Assembly (NCBI RefSeq): GCF_016107625.1
Contig: NZ_JABASV010000002.1
Coordinates: 124,001 to 188,000 of the forward strand
Length of the DNA: 64,000 nucleotides
Direction of reading: 5' to 3'
From: Vreelandella alkaliphila
GTDB lineage: Bacteria; Pseudomonadota; Gammaproteobacteria; Pseudomonadales; Halomonadaceae
Shown piece after piece: positions 49,797 through 57,881 of the stretch. Made by a program: the position numbers and the translations under genes. How positions within the stretch are numbered: position 1 is the first letter of the stretch; the number at the start of each line of letters is the position of its first letter. The notes under the pieces are model-generated. The model saw nothing but the letters and a program-made list of their open reading frames with translations, was not told where the DNA came from and did no database searches.

Positions 49797-49847
49797 CTAT
49801 GCATGCTCGGCAGTCACAGTCTCGCTCATTCTTGGAGAATTTTCGCT

Positions 49848-50480
49848 ATGTTGAAAACGTTAATGGTCGCGATTGCTGGCTTAGGTTTATCTGCGGCAGT
49901 AAGTGCTCAGGAGTTGGTAGAGGGTCAGCACTACACACTGCTTGAGTCGCCAGTGGAGACACAGGTCGACGAAGGGCAGATTGAAGTGACCGAAGCGTTT
50001 TGGTTTGGTTGCCCGCATTGCTATCGGCTGCAAACACCAGTAAATGAGTGGTACGAAACACTTGAAGACGACGTTAGCATTGTGCATATGCCGGCTACCA
50101 TGGGTGGTGCCTGGAATACCCACGCGACGGCATTTTATGCAGCAGAATCTCTAGGTATCGAAGATGAACTGCACGCTGATTTCTTTGAGGCCATTCATGA
50201 AGATGGTCGCTCACTGACAGATGAGGATGAAATCGCCGAGTTTTTCTCTAATTACGGTGTAAGTGAAGAAGAAGCTAAGCAGGCGTTGAAGGCGTTTGGC
50301 GTTCGTAGCGAAGTCAATAAAGCCAACAGCCGCATGCGTGAAATGCGCCTGATGGGTGTGCCAGCGCTAATTGTTGATGGCCGCTACGTTGTGTCGCCAA
50401 GCACGGCGGGTAGCTTGGAAAATATGCCGCAAATTGCGGATGCGCTTGTCGAGCGCGTGCGTAACGAGCGTGCACAATAA
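49848..50480 (+). CDS. dsbA: Thiol:disulfide interchange protein DsbA
   Basis: A 210-residue periplasmic oxidase that introduces disulfides. The signal peptide ends VSAQ at residue 20; the active site CPHC is at 55-58 and the cis-proline loop is GVPALIV. ATG 49848 is preceded by GGAG; the upstream extension of the frame is not used. The mature domain is strongly acidic, as expected for a periplasmic protein of a halophile. Confidence 0.94.
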   Translation: MLKTLMVAIAGLGLSAAVSAQELVEGQHYTLLESPVETQVDEGQIEVTEAFWFGCPHCYRLQTPVNEWYETLEDDVSIVHMPATMGGAWNTHATAFYAAESLGIEDELHADFFEAIHEDGRSLTDEDEIAEFFSNYGVSEEEAKQALKAFGVRSEVNKANSRMREMRLMGVPALIVDGRYVVSPSTAGSLENMPQIADALVERVRNERAQ

Positions 50481-50482
50481 CG

Positions 50483-51313
50483 GTGTTAAAGCATGGTCAC
50501 GCAGGTGGGCAAGTAGGCTCGTCTGCGTTGTCTTTGGTTGAACGTGGCCATATCCGCTTACTGACGTTTAATTTGCAGGTAGGTATTCAAACGTCAGCGT
50601 ATCACCACTACCTCACGCGGAGTTGGCAGCATGTTTTGCCTCACCCTCAACGTCTGGAACGCTTGGCGCAAATGGGTAATGTGCTAGAGCCATTTGATGT
50701 GGTGGGCCTGCAAGAGGTTGATGGCGGTAGTTTTCGTTCCGGTCGCGTAAACCAAGTTGAATACCTTGCCGCTAAAGCACGCTTTCCCCACTACTTTCAG
50801 CAGCTAAATCGTAATTTAGGGCAGTTTGCTCAGCACAGTAATGGGCTATTGTCACGTATCGTGCCTAGCCACATCGAAGAGCATCGTCTGCCAGGGATGT
50901 TGCCAGGGCGTGGTGCAATTCACGCACGCTATGGTGAGGGGCCAGATGCACTGCATATCTTTGTCGCCCACTTGGCGCTGAGTCAGCGCGGGCGTGTGCG
51001 TCAGCTGAATTACTTAAGCAATATTATTGAGCCGCTGCGCCATGTGGTGGTCATGGGTGATTTAAACTGTACGCCTGACCAGCTTCATGCTCATGAACGT
51101 TTTAGTACCTCGTTGCCACTTCACCCGGTTAAGCCGCTGCTTAGCTATCCATCCTGGCAGCCCCGGCGCGCCCTGGATCACATCCTGCTTTCCCAGACAC
51201 TTGAAGTCGCAGATGTCCATGTACTGGACCATCTGTTTTCTGACCATTTACCGATTGCTGTCGATTTACCGTTACCTCCAGCCTGCCTAGCGGCGATTCG
51301 CCAAAGCGTTTAA
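50483..51313 (+). CDS. Endonuclease/exonuclease/phosphatase family protein
   Basis: A 276-residue metal-dependent hydrolase of the EEP superfamily. Motifs: TFNLQVG near the start, GLQEVDGGSF (about 75-84) with the metal-binding glutamate, FVAHLALS, VVMGDLNCTPDQ (about 191-202), LDHILL and the final FSDHLPIAVDL. It starts with GTG two bases after dsbA, so they are co-transcribed; this neighbour pair is also found in pseudomonads. The substrate is unknown. Confidence 0.9.
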   Translation: MLKHGHAGGQVGSSALSLVERGHIRLLTFNLQVGIQTSAYHHYLTRSWQHVLPHPQRLERLAQMGNVLEPFDVVGLQEVDGGSFRSGRVNQVEYLAAKARFPHYFQQLNRNLGQFAQHSNGLLSRIVPSHIEEHRLPGMLPGRGAIHARYGEGPDALHIFVAHLALSQRGRVRQLNYLSNIIEPLRHVVVMGDLNCTPDQLHAHERFSTSLPLHPVKPLLSYPSWQPRRALDHILLSQTLEVADVHVLDHLFSDHLPIAVDLPLPPACLAAIRQSV

Positions 51314-51414
51314 TAATAAGCTTGCTAGGCAGTTTATGGGCGCTGCATTGTCTGCGTATATGCGCTATTGTCTGGGGCGCTGACCCCCTTAGTCGTTTTA
51401 CGCGAGACACTTCC

Positions 51415-51975
51415 ATGTCAGATACAACACAACTACCTGCGTTTATCGCTGCGCTGGACCGCGCTTCGGAGTGGTTCGGACGTAGCCTTGCGTGGCTGAT
51501 CATCATTATGATGTTGATTCAGTTCGCGATTGTACTGCTTCGTTATATTTTCAGCGTTAACAGTATTTTTATGCAAGAACTGGTGATGTACATGCACGCC
51601 AGTGTCTTTATGCTCGCTGCGGCCTACACCTTTCGCCACGATGGCCATGTGCGTGTCGATATCTTCTACCGTGGAATGACGCCACGTCGCCAAGCGATGG
51701 TTAACATCGTGGGTATTATCACGCTGTTGATGCCTGTGATGGCTTTTGTCATTGCTTCCAGTTTAGGCTACGTTGCTAACTCCTGGCGTATTATGGAAAC
51801 CTCCTCCGATTATGGTGGCATTCCAGCCGTCTTTGCACTGAAAACGTTAATACCGCTCTTTGCCGCGCTGATGATCGTACAAGGCATCATTGAAGTGGTG
51901 CGCAACGGCTACGTATTTACTGGCCGGATACCCCCATCTGTTGGTGATGATAACCACCTTGAGGAGCGCGTTTAA
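51415..51975 (+). CDS. TRAP transporter small permease (second system)
   Basis: A 186-residue four-helix DctQ-like subunit of the mannitol/chloroaromatic-compound TRAP class. The block SIFMQELVMYMHASVFMLAAAYTFRHDGHVRVDIFY is characteristic. ATG 51415 is the likely start; the open frame reaches further up without a ribosome site. It overlaps the large subunit by one base (TAATG). Confidence 0.88.
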   Translation: MSDTTQLPAFIAALDRASEWFGRSLAWLIIIMMLIQFAIVLLRYIFSVNSIFMQELVMYMHASVFMLAAAYTFRHDGHVRVDIFYRGMTPRRQAMVNIVGIITLLMPVMAFVIASSLGYVANSWRIMETSSDYGGIPAVFALKTLIPLFAALMIVQGIIEVVRNGYVFTGRIPPSVGDDNHLEERV

Positions 51976-53378
51976 TGTTGGAATTTATGCCGCTTATTTT
52001 ATTTGCCACCATCTGTATCGTACTGATGTTCGGCTTCCCGGTGGCGCTTTCGTTAGCGGGCACCGCGCTGTTGTTTGCAGGAATGGGCCTAGGCCTTGAG
52101 ACCATCGGCGTCGATGCCAATTTCGACAGTGGTTATCTCGCCGCGTTGCCCAACCGGCTTTACGGCATTATGACCAATCAAACGTTATTGGCAGTGCCAT
52201 TATTTGTCTTAATGGGCGTTTTATTGGAGAAGTCCAAAGTAGCTGAAACACTGCTTGATGCGATGGCGCTGCTGTTTGGTGCCATGCGTGGCGGTTTAGG
52301 TATTTCAGTGACATTGGTAGGTATGTTGATGGCAGCATCTACCGGCATTGTGGGGGCCACCGTGGTTACCATGGGGCTGATGTCGCTACCTACCATGCTA
52401 AAGCGCGGTTATAGCACCTCGCTGGCGACCGGCACCATTTGTGCGACCGGTACGCTTGGCCAGATCATCCCGCCCTCCATTGCATTGGTACTGCTTGGCG
52501 ATGTGCTTTCGTCCGCTTACCAGCAGGCACAGCTCTCGATGGGTATTTTCAGCCCTAAAACGGTCTCTGTGGGTGATCTGTTTATGGGAGCGCTGGTGCC
52601 TGGGTTACTCCTGGTCGTTATGTACATGATTTACGTGGCTCTGGTAGCGTGGTTTCGCCCGCAAATGGCCCCAGCTGCAGACCGTGAAGAGCTAATGGCG
52701 GAGCTTGGTCACACTTCAGGCCTGGGGATGCTGCTGTTGAAAGGCTTAGTGCCGCCTGTGGTGCTAATTGTGGCGGTGCTTGGCTCGATTTTAAGCGGTT
52801 TTGCAACGCCTACTGAAGCGTCGGCTGTCGGTGCCTTTGGTGCCCTGGTGCTGGCGCTGGCTTATCGTCAACTGGATTGGGCAACGCTGAAAGACGTGCT
52901 GCGTTCAACTACCCATGTGACGACCATGGTATTTATGATTTTGATTGGTGCGGCGCTGTTTTCGTTGGTCTTCCGGGCCTACGGCGGCGAGCATATGGTC
53001 ACCGACTTGTTCGAAGGTATGCCCGGTGGAGTGGTGGGGGCGACCATTATCGTGATGCTGGTCATCTTCCTACTTGGCTTTATTCTCGACTTTATCGAAA
53101 TCACGTTTGTGGTGGTGCCCATCGTTGGGCCGATTCTGCTGGCCATGGGGCTTGACCCAATTTGGCTGGGCATCATGATCGCTATTAACCTGCAAACGTC
53201 ATTCTTAACTCCGCCGTTTGGCTTTGCGCTGTTTTATCTGCGCGGCGTAGCGCCACCCTCGGTGCCGACCTCGGCAATTTACCGTGGGGTTATCCCGTTT
53301 ATCCTGATGCAGCTTGGCATGCTGCTGATGCTAACGTTTTTCCCCCAACTAGCTACATGGCTACCTACTCAATTTTAG
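51975..53378 (+). CDS. TRAP transporter large permease (second system)
   Basis: A 467-residue DctM-like protein with about 12-13 hydrophobic segments, larger than the one at 28405, as usual for the mannitol/chloroaromatic class. Blocks: MTNQTLLAVPLFVLMGVLLEKS, ATGTLGQIIPPSIALVLLGDVL and the C-terminal NLQTSFLTPPFGFALFYLRGVAP. The cytoplasmic loop at about 225-245 is acidic. It starts in the stop of the small subunit. The binding protein gene follows after 185 bases. Confidence 0.93.
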   Translation: MLEFMPLILFATICIVLMFGFPVALSLAGTALLFAGMGLGLETIGVDANFDSGYLAALPNRLYGIMTNQTLLAVPLFVLMGVLLEKSKVAETLLDAMALLFGAMRGGLGISVTLVGMLMAASTGIVGATVVTMGLMSLPTMLKRGYSTSLATGTICATGTLGQIIPPSIALVLLGDVLSSAYQQAQLSMGIFSPKTVSVGDLFMGALVPGLLLVVMYMIYVALVAWFRPQMAPAADREELMAELGHTSGLGMLLLKGLVPPVVLIVAVLGSILSGFATPTEASAVGAFGALVLALAYRQLDWATLKDVLRSTTHVTTMVFMILIGAALFSLVFRAYGGEHMVTDLFEGMPGGVVGATIIVMLVIFLLGFILDFIEITFVVVPIVGPILLAMGLDPIWLGIMIAINLQTSFLTPPFGFALFYLRGVAPPSVPTSAIYRGVIPFILMQLGMLLMLTFFPQLATWLPTQF

Positions 53379-53491
53379 GCTACGTCTTTTTGATTAGTGC
53401 CAAGTTGAAAACTATCGTGACTATCAACGCAACTAAGTGGCAACCTTAATCAAAAGCAGCCAAGCTGCATAAACGAACGGCTTGTAACAAA

Positions 53492-53516
53492 CCGCCTAGC
53501 CAATTGGGCTAGGCGG
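53492..53516 (+). other. Stem-loop between large permease and binding protein
   Basis: CCGCCTAGCC (53492-53501), loop AATTG, GGCTAGGCGG (53507-53516): ten perfect pairs without a T tract, 47 bases before the binding protein start. It may be a processing or stabilising element that raises the binding protein level relative to the permease. Confidence 0.55.
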
Positions 53517-53563
53517 ACTCCTCCTACCTATAACAGTAATAATAGAAGCAAGAGGGTTAATAT

Positions 53564-54673
53564 ATGAAAGCCAACGCTTTACCTGTCGCCATTGCGATGA
53601 CAGCCGCTCTATCCACTAGTTTGCTGGTAGTTTCAAGTTTTGATAATCAGGCCCAAGCACAAGAAAACTTCCGCTGGAAAATGGTCACTTCCTGGCCAAA
53701 AAATTTCCCAGGTGTAGGGCAGGGGCCTGAGCGGCTCGCGCAACTGGTGGAAGAGATGTCCGATGGTCGCCTGACCATTGAAGTATTTGGTGCTGGCCAG
53801 TTGGTACCTGGGTTTGAAGTCTTTGATGCTGTGTCTGACGGCACTGCTGAGCTTGGCCACTCTGCTTCTTATTACTGGAAGGGCAAAGCCCCTGAAGCAC
53901 AGTTCTTCGCTGCCGTGCCGTTTGGCATGAACGCACAGGAAATGAATGCCTGGCTGCATTTTGGCGGTGGCATGGAGTTGTGGAACGAAGTTTACGAGCC
54001 TTTTGGTGTGGATGTCATGGTGGCGGGTGCTTCTGGCGTTCAAATGGGGGGCTGGTATAACAAGGAAATCAATTCGATTGAAGACCTTGATGGTCTGAAA
54101 ATGCGCATGCCAGGCCTAGGTGGTGAAGTGATGAGCCGTATGGGCGTTGCCATTGTGAACATGCCTGGCGGCGAAATCTTCACATCACTTCAGTCAGGTG
54201 CCATTGATGCGACCGAATGGATTGGCCCCTATAATGATTTAGCTTTCGGTCTGCATCAGGCTGCCGATTATTACTACTATCCTGGCTGGCACGAGCCGAC
54301 GGTGATGTTTGAAACCATTGTCAACGAAGAAGCCTTAGCCGAATTGCCCGCTGATTTACAGGCTATTTTGACGACCGCAGTGCGCGATATTAATGCGAAT
54401 GTGCTTGATGAGTACACCGCGCGTAATAACGATGCGTTGGAGACGTTGGTCAACGAGCATGAGGTTGAACTGCGCCGTATTCCTGACGACGTGTTGGCTC
54501 AGGCCCGTGAGCATTCAGAAGACGTTATTGCTGAATTGGCTGAATCAAGCGAGCTGGGTACACGGATTTATGACTCCTATCGTACCTTCCAGGATAAGGT
54601 CGAAAACTACCATGCGATTTCTGAACAGGCGTACTACAACGCACGGAATCCAGATGGAGACACAACGCAGTAG
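53564..54673 (+). CDS. TRAP transporter substrate-binding protein (second system)
   Basis: A 369-residue periplasmic binding protein of the TakP/mannitol-chloroaromatic class with a Sec signal peptide ending QAQAQ near residue 33. Blocks shared with the orphan at 13747: MVTSWPKNFP, GHSASYYWKGK, FGMN..EMNAWL, MRMPGLGGEVM and WIGPYNDLAFGLHQ. TakP of Rhodobacter binds alpha-keto acids as a dimer with sodium; the ligand here is unknown. GAGGG precedes ATG 53564. The Q-M-P order and strong terminator at 54726 complete the operon. Confidence 0.92.
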   Translation: MKANALPVAIAMTAALSTSLLVVSSFDNQAQAQENFRWKMVTSWPKNFPGVGQGPERLAQLVEEMSDGRLTIEVFGAGQLVPGFEVFDAVSDGTAELGHSASYYWKGKAPEAQFFAAVPFGMNAQEMNAWLHFGGGMELWNEVYEPFGVDVMVAGASGVQMGGWYNKEINSIEDLDGLKMRMPGLGGEVMSRMGVAIVNMPGGEIFTSLQSGAIDATEWIGPYNDLAFGLHQAADYYYYPGWHEPTVMFETIVNEEALAELPADLQAILTTAVRDINANVLDEYTARNNDALETLVNEHEVELRRIPDDVLAQAREHSEDVIAELAESSELGTRIYDSYRTFQDKVENYHAISEQAYYNARNPDGDTTQ

Positions 54674-54725
54674 CGGCTCAATAGCGATGTAACTATGCTA
54701 TTAGCATTCTGCTCCCGTTGAACAC

Positions 54726-54757
54726 ACAATGGCCGCCTAAGGGGCGGCCATTGTTTT
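54726..54757 (+). terminator. Terminator after the second TRAP operon
   Basis: ACAATGGCCGCC (54726-54737), loop TAAGG, GGCGGCCATTGT (54743-54754), then TTT. A 12-pair stem. Confidence 0.9.
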
Positions 54758-54830
54758 AGTTAAGAAGCCCCTATTGAGCGCTGTACTTGGGTATTCTAGA
54801 GCGCTACTGAACCGTTAAGTAAGGAGCCCC

Positions 54831-55661
54831 ATGTCCAACGATTCTCGCCTTCGCAATGTACTTACCATCGCAGGATCTGACCCCTCGGGTGGCGCTGGCT
54901 TGCAGGGTGATCTGAAAACTTTTTCGGCGCTGGGTGTCTACGGCACCAATGTCATCACTGCTGTCATCGCCCAAAATACCTGTGGTGTGGCTTCCGTTTA
55001 TCCGGTTTCGCCTCACGCTATTCGCGAGCAGCTAGAAAACCTGATAAATGATGTGGCATTAGATGCCGTTAAAATTGGCATGGTCGCCAGCCGTGAGGTT
55101 GCCGAGGTAATCGCTGAAGTCTTGCGGCAAAACCGTCCCCGCTGGATCGTACTGGACCCGGTAATGGTGGCCAAAAGCGGTGATATTCTGGTCGATGACG
55201 CAGGCATTCGTGCTGTGCGCGATATATTGGTACCGTTGGCTGACGTAATTACGCCCAATTTGCCTGAAGCGGCTGTGCTCTTAGACGCCGAGTCACCGAA
55301 TTCGCTGGATGACATGGAAGCGATGCTGCCAGCGCTGGTGGAGTTGGGCGCGCCTTATGTGGTGCTGAAAGGTGGGCACCTACGCGGAGATACCTGTCCT
55401 GACTTACTGGCAACCCCTGACGGCCACACATGGCTTCCTGCCTCGCGTATTGACACTGACAACCTGCACGGCACGGGCTGTGCTCTCTCGTCTGCGATCA
55501 CTGCGTGTCTAGCAAAACTACCCGCCGATGCGGCGCCAAATGCGCCTAAGCAAGCGATTGGTGAAGCCAAGTTGTGGCTACATGCCGCATTAGAAGCGAG
55601 CACTCGGCTAAATGTCGGTCATGGGCGTGGGCCAGTGCACCATTTCCATGCGTGGTGGTGA
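54831..55661 (+). CDS. thiD: Hydroxymethylpyrimidine/phosphomethylpyrimidine kinase
   Basis: Phosphorylates hydroxymethylpyrimidine twice in thiamine synthesis. The 276-residue ribokinase-fold protein has GSDPSGGAGLQGDLKTF (about 15-31), VLDPVMVAKSG (about 106-116), ITPNLPEAAVLL and the C-terminal GTGCALSSAITACLA with the catalytic aspartate region. AAGGAG precedes ATG. No other thi gene is adjacent and I see no TPP riboswitch in the leader. Confidence 0.94.
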   Translation: MSNDSRLRNVLTIAGSDPSGGAGLQGDLKTFSALGVYGTNVITAVIAQNTCGVASVYPVSPHAIREQLENLINDVALDAVKIGMVASREVAEVIAEVLRQNRPRWIVLDPVMVAKSGDILVDDAGIRAVRDILVPLADVITPNLPEAAVLLDAESPNSLDDMEAMLPALVELGAPYVVLKGGHLRGDTCPDLLATPDGHTWLPASRIDTDNLHGTGCALSSAITACLAKLPADAAPNAPKQAIGEAKLWLHAALEASTRLNVGHGRGPVHHFHAWW

Positions 55662-55818
55662 TGTAAATGACCTAGCGCAATAAGCGTGCAGAGCAGCAAT
55701 CGAAAAGGTAAGACACACCTTGCAGTATGCGCAAACGAACACCATGCTGAACAGTGCCTGTTTGGCTATCTAACGTGCCTACTGACGGTGCCGACTTGAT
55801 CGGCCAAGGAGTTGCGCC

Positions 55819-56664
55819 ATGTCTCGCACGCTGCTGTTCGCTACGGACCTTTCTCAGGATAACCGCGCTGCGTTTGCCCGCGCTCTTCGGCTGGCCTATG
55901 CCCAAGGGGCGCAGCTCGACATTCTTCACGTCCTTGACCCTTACTTGCCCCACCGTGTTCTTCACGACGTTGAAAGCGCGGTTAACGAAGATATCAGTGC
56001 CACATTGACCGACCTGCGCGAAGATTACGCGCTGGAAGCGCCTTCGTTGCTTATTCAAACCGTTGTGGGGGCGCCTCATGTTGAAATTGTGCGAGAAGCC
56101 CACGAACGCAATGCCTCGTTAATTATTATGGGCATGCACCGTAAGCGCGGACAGAAAGATCTCCTTTTGGGAACCACCGTGATGCGTGTGCTGAGAAGTG
56201 CGCCCTGCCCAGTGGTGGTCGCCTCTTATCTACCAACTCAGCCTTGGCAACATATCCTGGTGCCGATCGACTTTTCGCTGACTGCTCGTCAAACGCTCAG
56301 GGAGGCGCTCATTCGCTTTCCAGAAGCTAAGTTGACGCTCCTACATGCCTGGAGCTTGCCTGGAGAGCGTGAGTTGGGCTCCCAGGCTAATTTTGCCCAG
56401 TGGAGAGACCATGAAGTAGAACGCTTACGTAGGACGCTGGATAACGAGATTGAGAGTTTAATGCGCGATCTTGATGGCGTCCCTGATGTTGAGTTAGTGC
56501 TCGAGCCAGGGCAACCTTGTGATGTGCTTCAAGATTACATGAAGCGACACTCTCCAGATTTGGTGATTATTGGAAGCCGTGGCCAGCCCCAGCACACCAG
56601 CCAAGTGACTGAAATGCTGTTAGGCGAACCTCACTGCGACCTCATGCTATGTCGCTCCTGGTAG
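55819..56664 (+). CDS. Tandem universal stress protein
   Basis: A 281-residue protein of two UspA domains (about 1-140 and 145-281). The first ends in the ATP-loop type motif GMHRKRGQKDLLLGTTVMRVLRSAPCPVVV (G-x2-x9-10-G-(S/T) pattern) and the second in GSRGQPQHTSQVTEMLLGEPHCDLML, a more divergent version. Start is TTRSRTLLFATDLS-like MSRTLLFATD behind AAGGAG. The function is probably stress adaptation. The 157-base gap before it shows no gene. Confidence 0.9.
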   Translation: MSRTLLFATDLSQDNRAAFARALRLAYAQGAQLDILHVLDPYLPHRVLHDVESAVNEDISATLTDLREDYALEAPSLLIQTVVGAPHVEIVREAHERNASLIIMGMHRKRGQKDLLLGTTVMRVLRSAPCPVVVASYLPTQPWQHILVPIDFSLTARQTLREALIRFPEAKLTLLHAWSLPGERELGSQANFAQWRDHEVERLRRTLDNEIESLMRDLDGVPDVELVLEPGQPCDVLQDYMKRHSPDLVIIGSRGQPQHTSQVTEMLLGEPHCDLMLCRSW

Positions 56665-56734
56665 TTGTTGTACGGAACCTTTATTTTTGTTTTGTGTATG
56701 TATAGTTAGTGTTCCGAAAAATAGAGGTTTCGCT

Positions 56735-57316
56735 ATGCTATATGTACACAAACACCCTTTAATGCTGGGCACGCTGCTGTCAGTCGGTACACTTTTATTG
56801 GCACCCAGTGTGCTGGCAGATAGTGTGACTGAACGAGGAGAGCGTTTTGAGCGCGTCGTGGAAATTAACGGTCAGCACTACGCGTTAATGGGTAGTGGTG
56901 TGTTCCGCTATATGATCTGGACCGCCTATGCAGGGGCTTACTACCAGCTTGAGGGAGAAACTGAGCCGCTGCCATTGAGCGATGTCCCTCGTCGCCTTGA
57001 GTTAGCTTATTTTCATGACATTGAGGCGGCTGATTTTGCTGAAGCGACTGAGAAAACGCTAAAAGAGTCGCTGACACTCTATGAGTTTAGCCAGATTGAG
57101 GAGGACCTAGAGCGGCTGAATCAGCGCTATCGTGCTGTAGTGCCTGGTGATCGCTATCTACTCAGCTGGGATGGAGAGTCGCTGCAGCTCGCCCTGAATG
57201 GCGATGTGGTATTTGAAGATGACAGTGCTGAATTCGCCAGCGCTATGTTTGGTATTTGGTTGGGCGAGCGTCCTCTAAGCGATGATTTTCGCGATGCGCT
57301 ACTGGGCCAGGGTTAA
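56735..57316 (+). CDS. Secreted chalcone isomerase-like protein
   Basis: A 193-residue exported protein of the bacterial CHI-like family. A signal peptide ends PSVLADS (about residue 29). The mature part contains LMGSGVFRYMIWTAYAGAYYQLEG (about 48-71) and RLELAYFHDIEAADFAEATEKTL, typical of the group. ATG 56735 has AGAGG upstream; the frame start 48 bases before is not supported. Enzyme activity of the bacterial relatives is not established. It is followed by dtd after 78 bases. Confidence 0.85.
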   Translation: MLYVHKHPLMLGTLLSVGTLLLAPSVLADSVTERGERFERVVEINGQHYALMGSGVFRYMIWTAYAGAYYQLEGETEPLPLSDVPRRLELAYFHDIEAADFAEATEKTLKESLTLYEFSQIEEDLERLNQRYRAVVPGDRYLLSWDGESLQLALNGDVVFEDDSAEFASAMFGIWLGERPLSDDFRDALLGQG

Positions 57317-57394
57317 TTCAAATAAGGGTTTTGTCTGACGCCTGTGCCAGCGAGTACACTGTATTTTCTTTGGGACACATCGCAAGAGGCAAGT

Positions 57395-57832
57395 GTGAAG
57401 GCACTGATTCAGCGGGTAAAAAACGCCAGCGTGACGGTCGAAGGTAAGATGGTAGGGGCCATTGACCATGGTCTCCTGGCTTTAGTGGGCGTTGAAAAGG
57501 GCGACAGTGAGGCTGATGCTGAAAAACTACTGCATAAGCTGCTGCACTATCGCGTTTTCAGTGACCAAGAGGGCAAAATGAATCATAACCTTCAACAGGC
57601 TAACGGAGGCTTACTGCTGGTATCTCAGTTTACGTTGGCCGCTGATACTCGCAAAGGTTTGCGCCCCAGCTTCTCTAGCGCTGCACCACCTGCTGAAGGC
57701 GAGCGCCTGTTTGACTATTTGGTGGCTAAGACATCCGCTGCCTGGCCCAACGTTGCAACCGGCCAATTTGGCGCTGATATGCAAGTGGCGTTAATTAACG
57801 ATGGGCCGGTAACGTTCATGCTTGAAAGCTAG
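57395..57832 (+). CDS. dtd: D-aminoacyl-tRNA deacylase
   Basis: Hydrolyses D-aminoacyl-tRNA and glycyl-tRNA-Ala, a proofreading enzyme. The family motifs [12 protein letters not shown] (about 78-89) and the Gly-cisPro motif near the C-terminus (NDGPVTFML) are visible. GTG 57395 with AAGAGG eight bases upstream gives [13 protein letters not shown], the standard start, and 145 residues, the standard length. The upstream frame is not used. Confidence 0.94.
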   Translation: MKALIQRVKNASVTVEGKMVGAIDHGLLALVGVEKGDSEADAEKLLHKLLHYRVFSDQEGKMNHNLQQANGGLLLVSQFTLAADTRKGLRPSFSSAAPPAEGERLFDYLVAKTSAAWPNVATGQFGADMQVALINDGPVTFMLES

Positions 57833-57881
57833 TTTACTTAATTTGACTAGATTAAAGCAGCCAGTATTAGTCAGCGCAGGG

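Noticed and set aside
54774..54830. thiD leader considered for a TPP riboswitch
   Set aside because: The leader is too short and the conserved CUGAGA core is absent.
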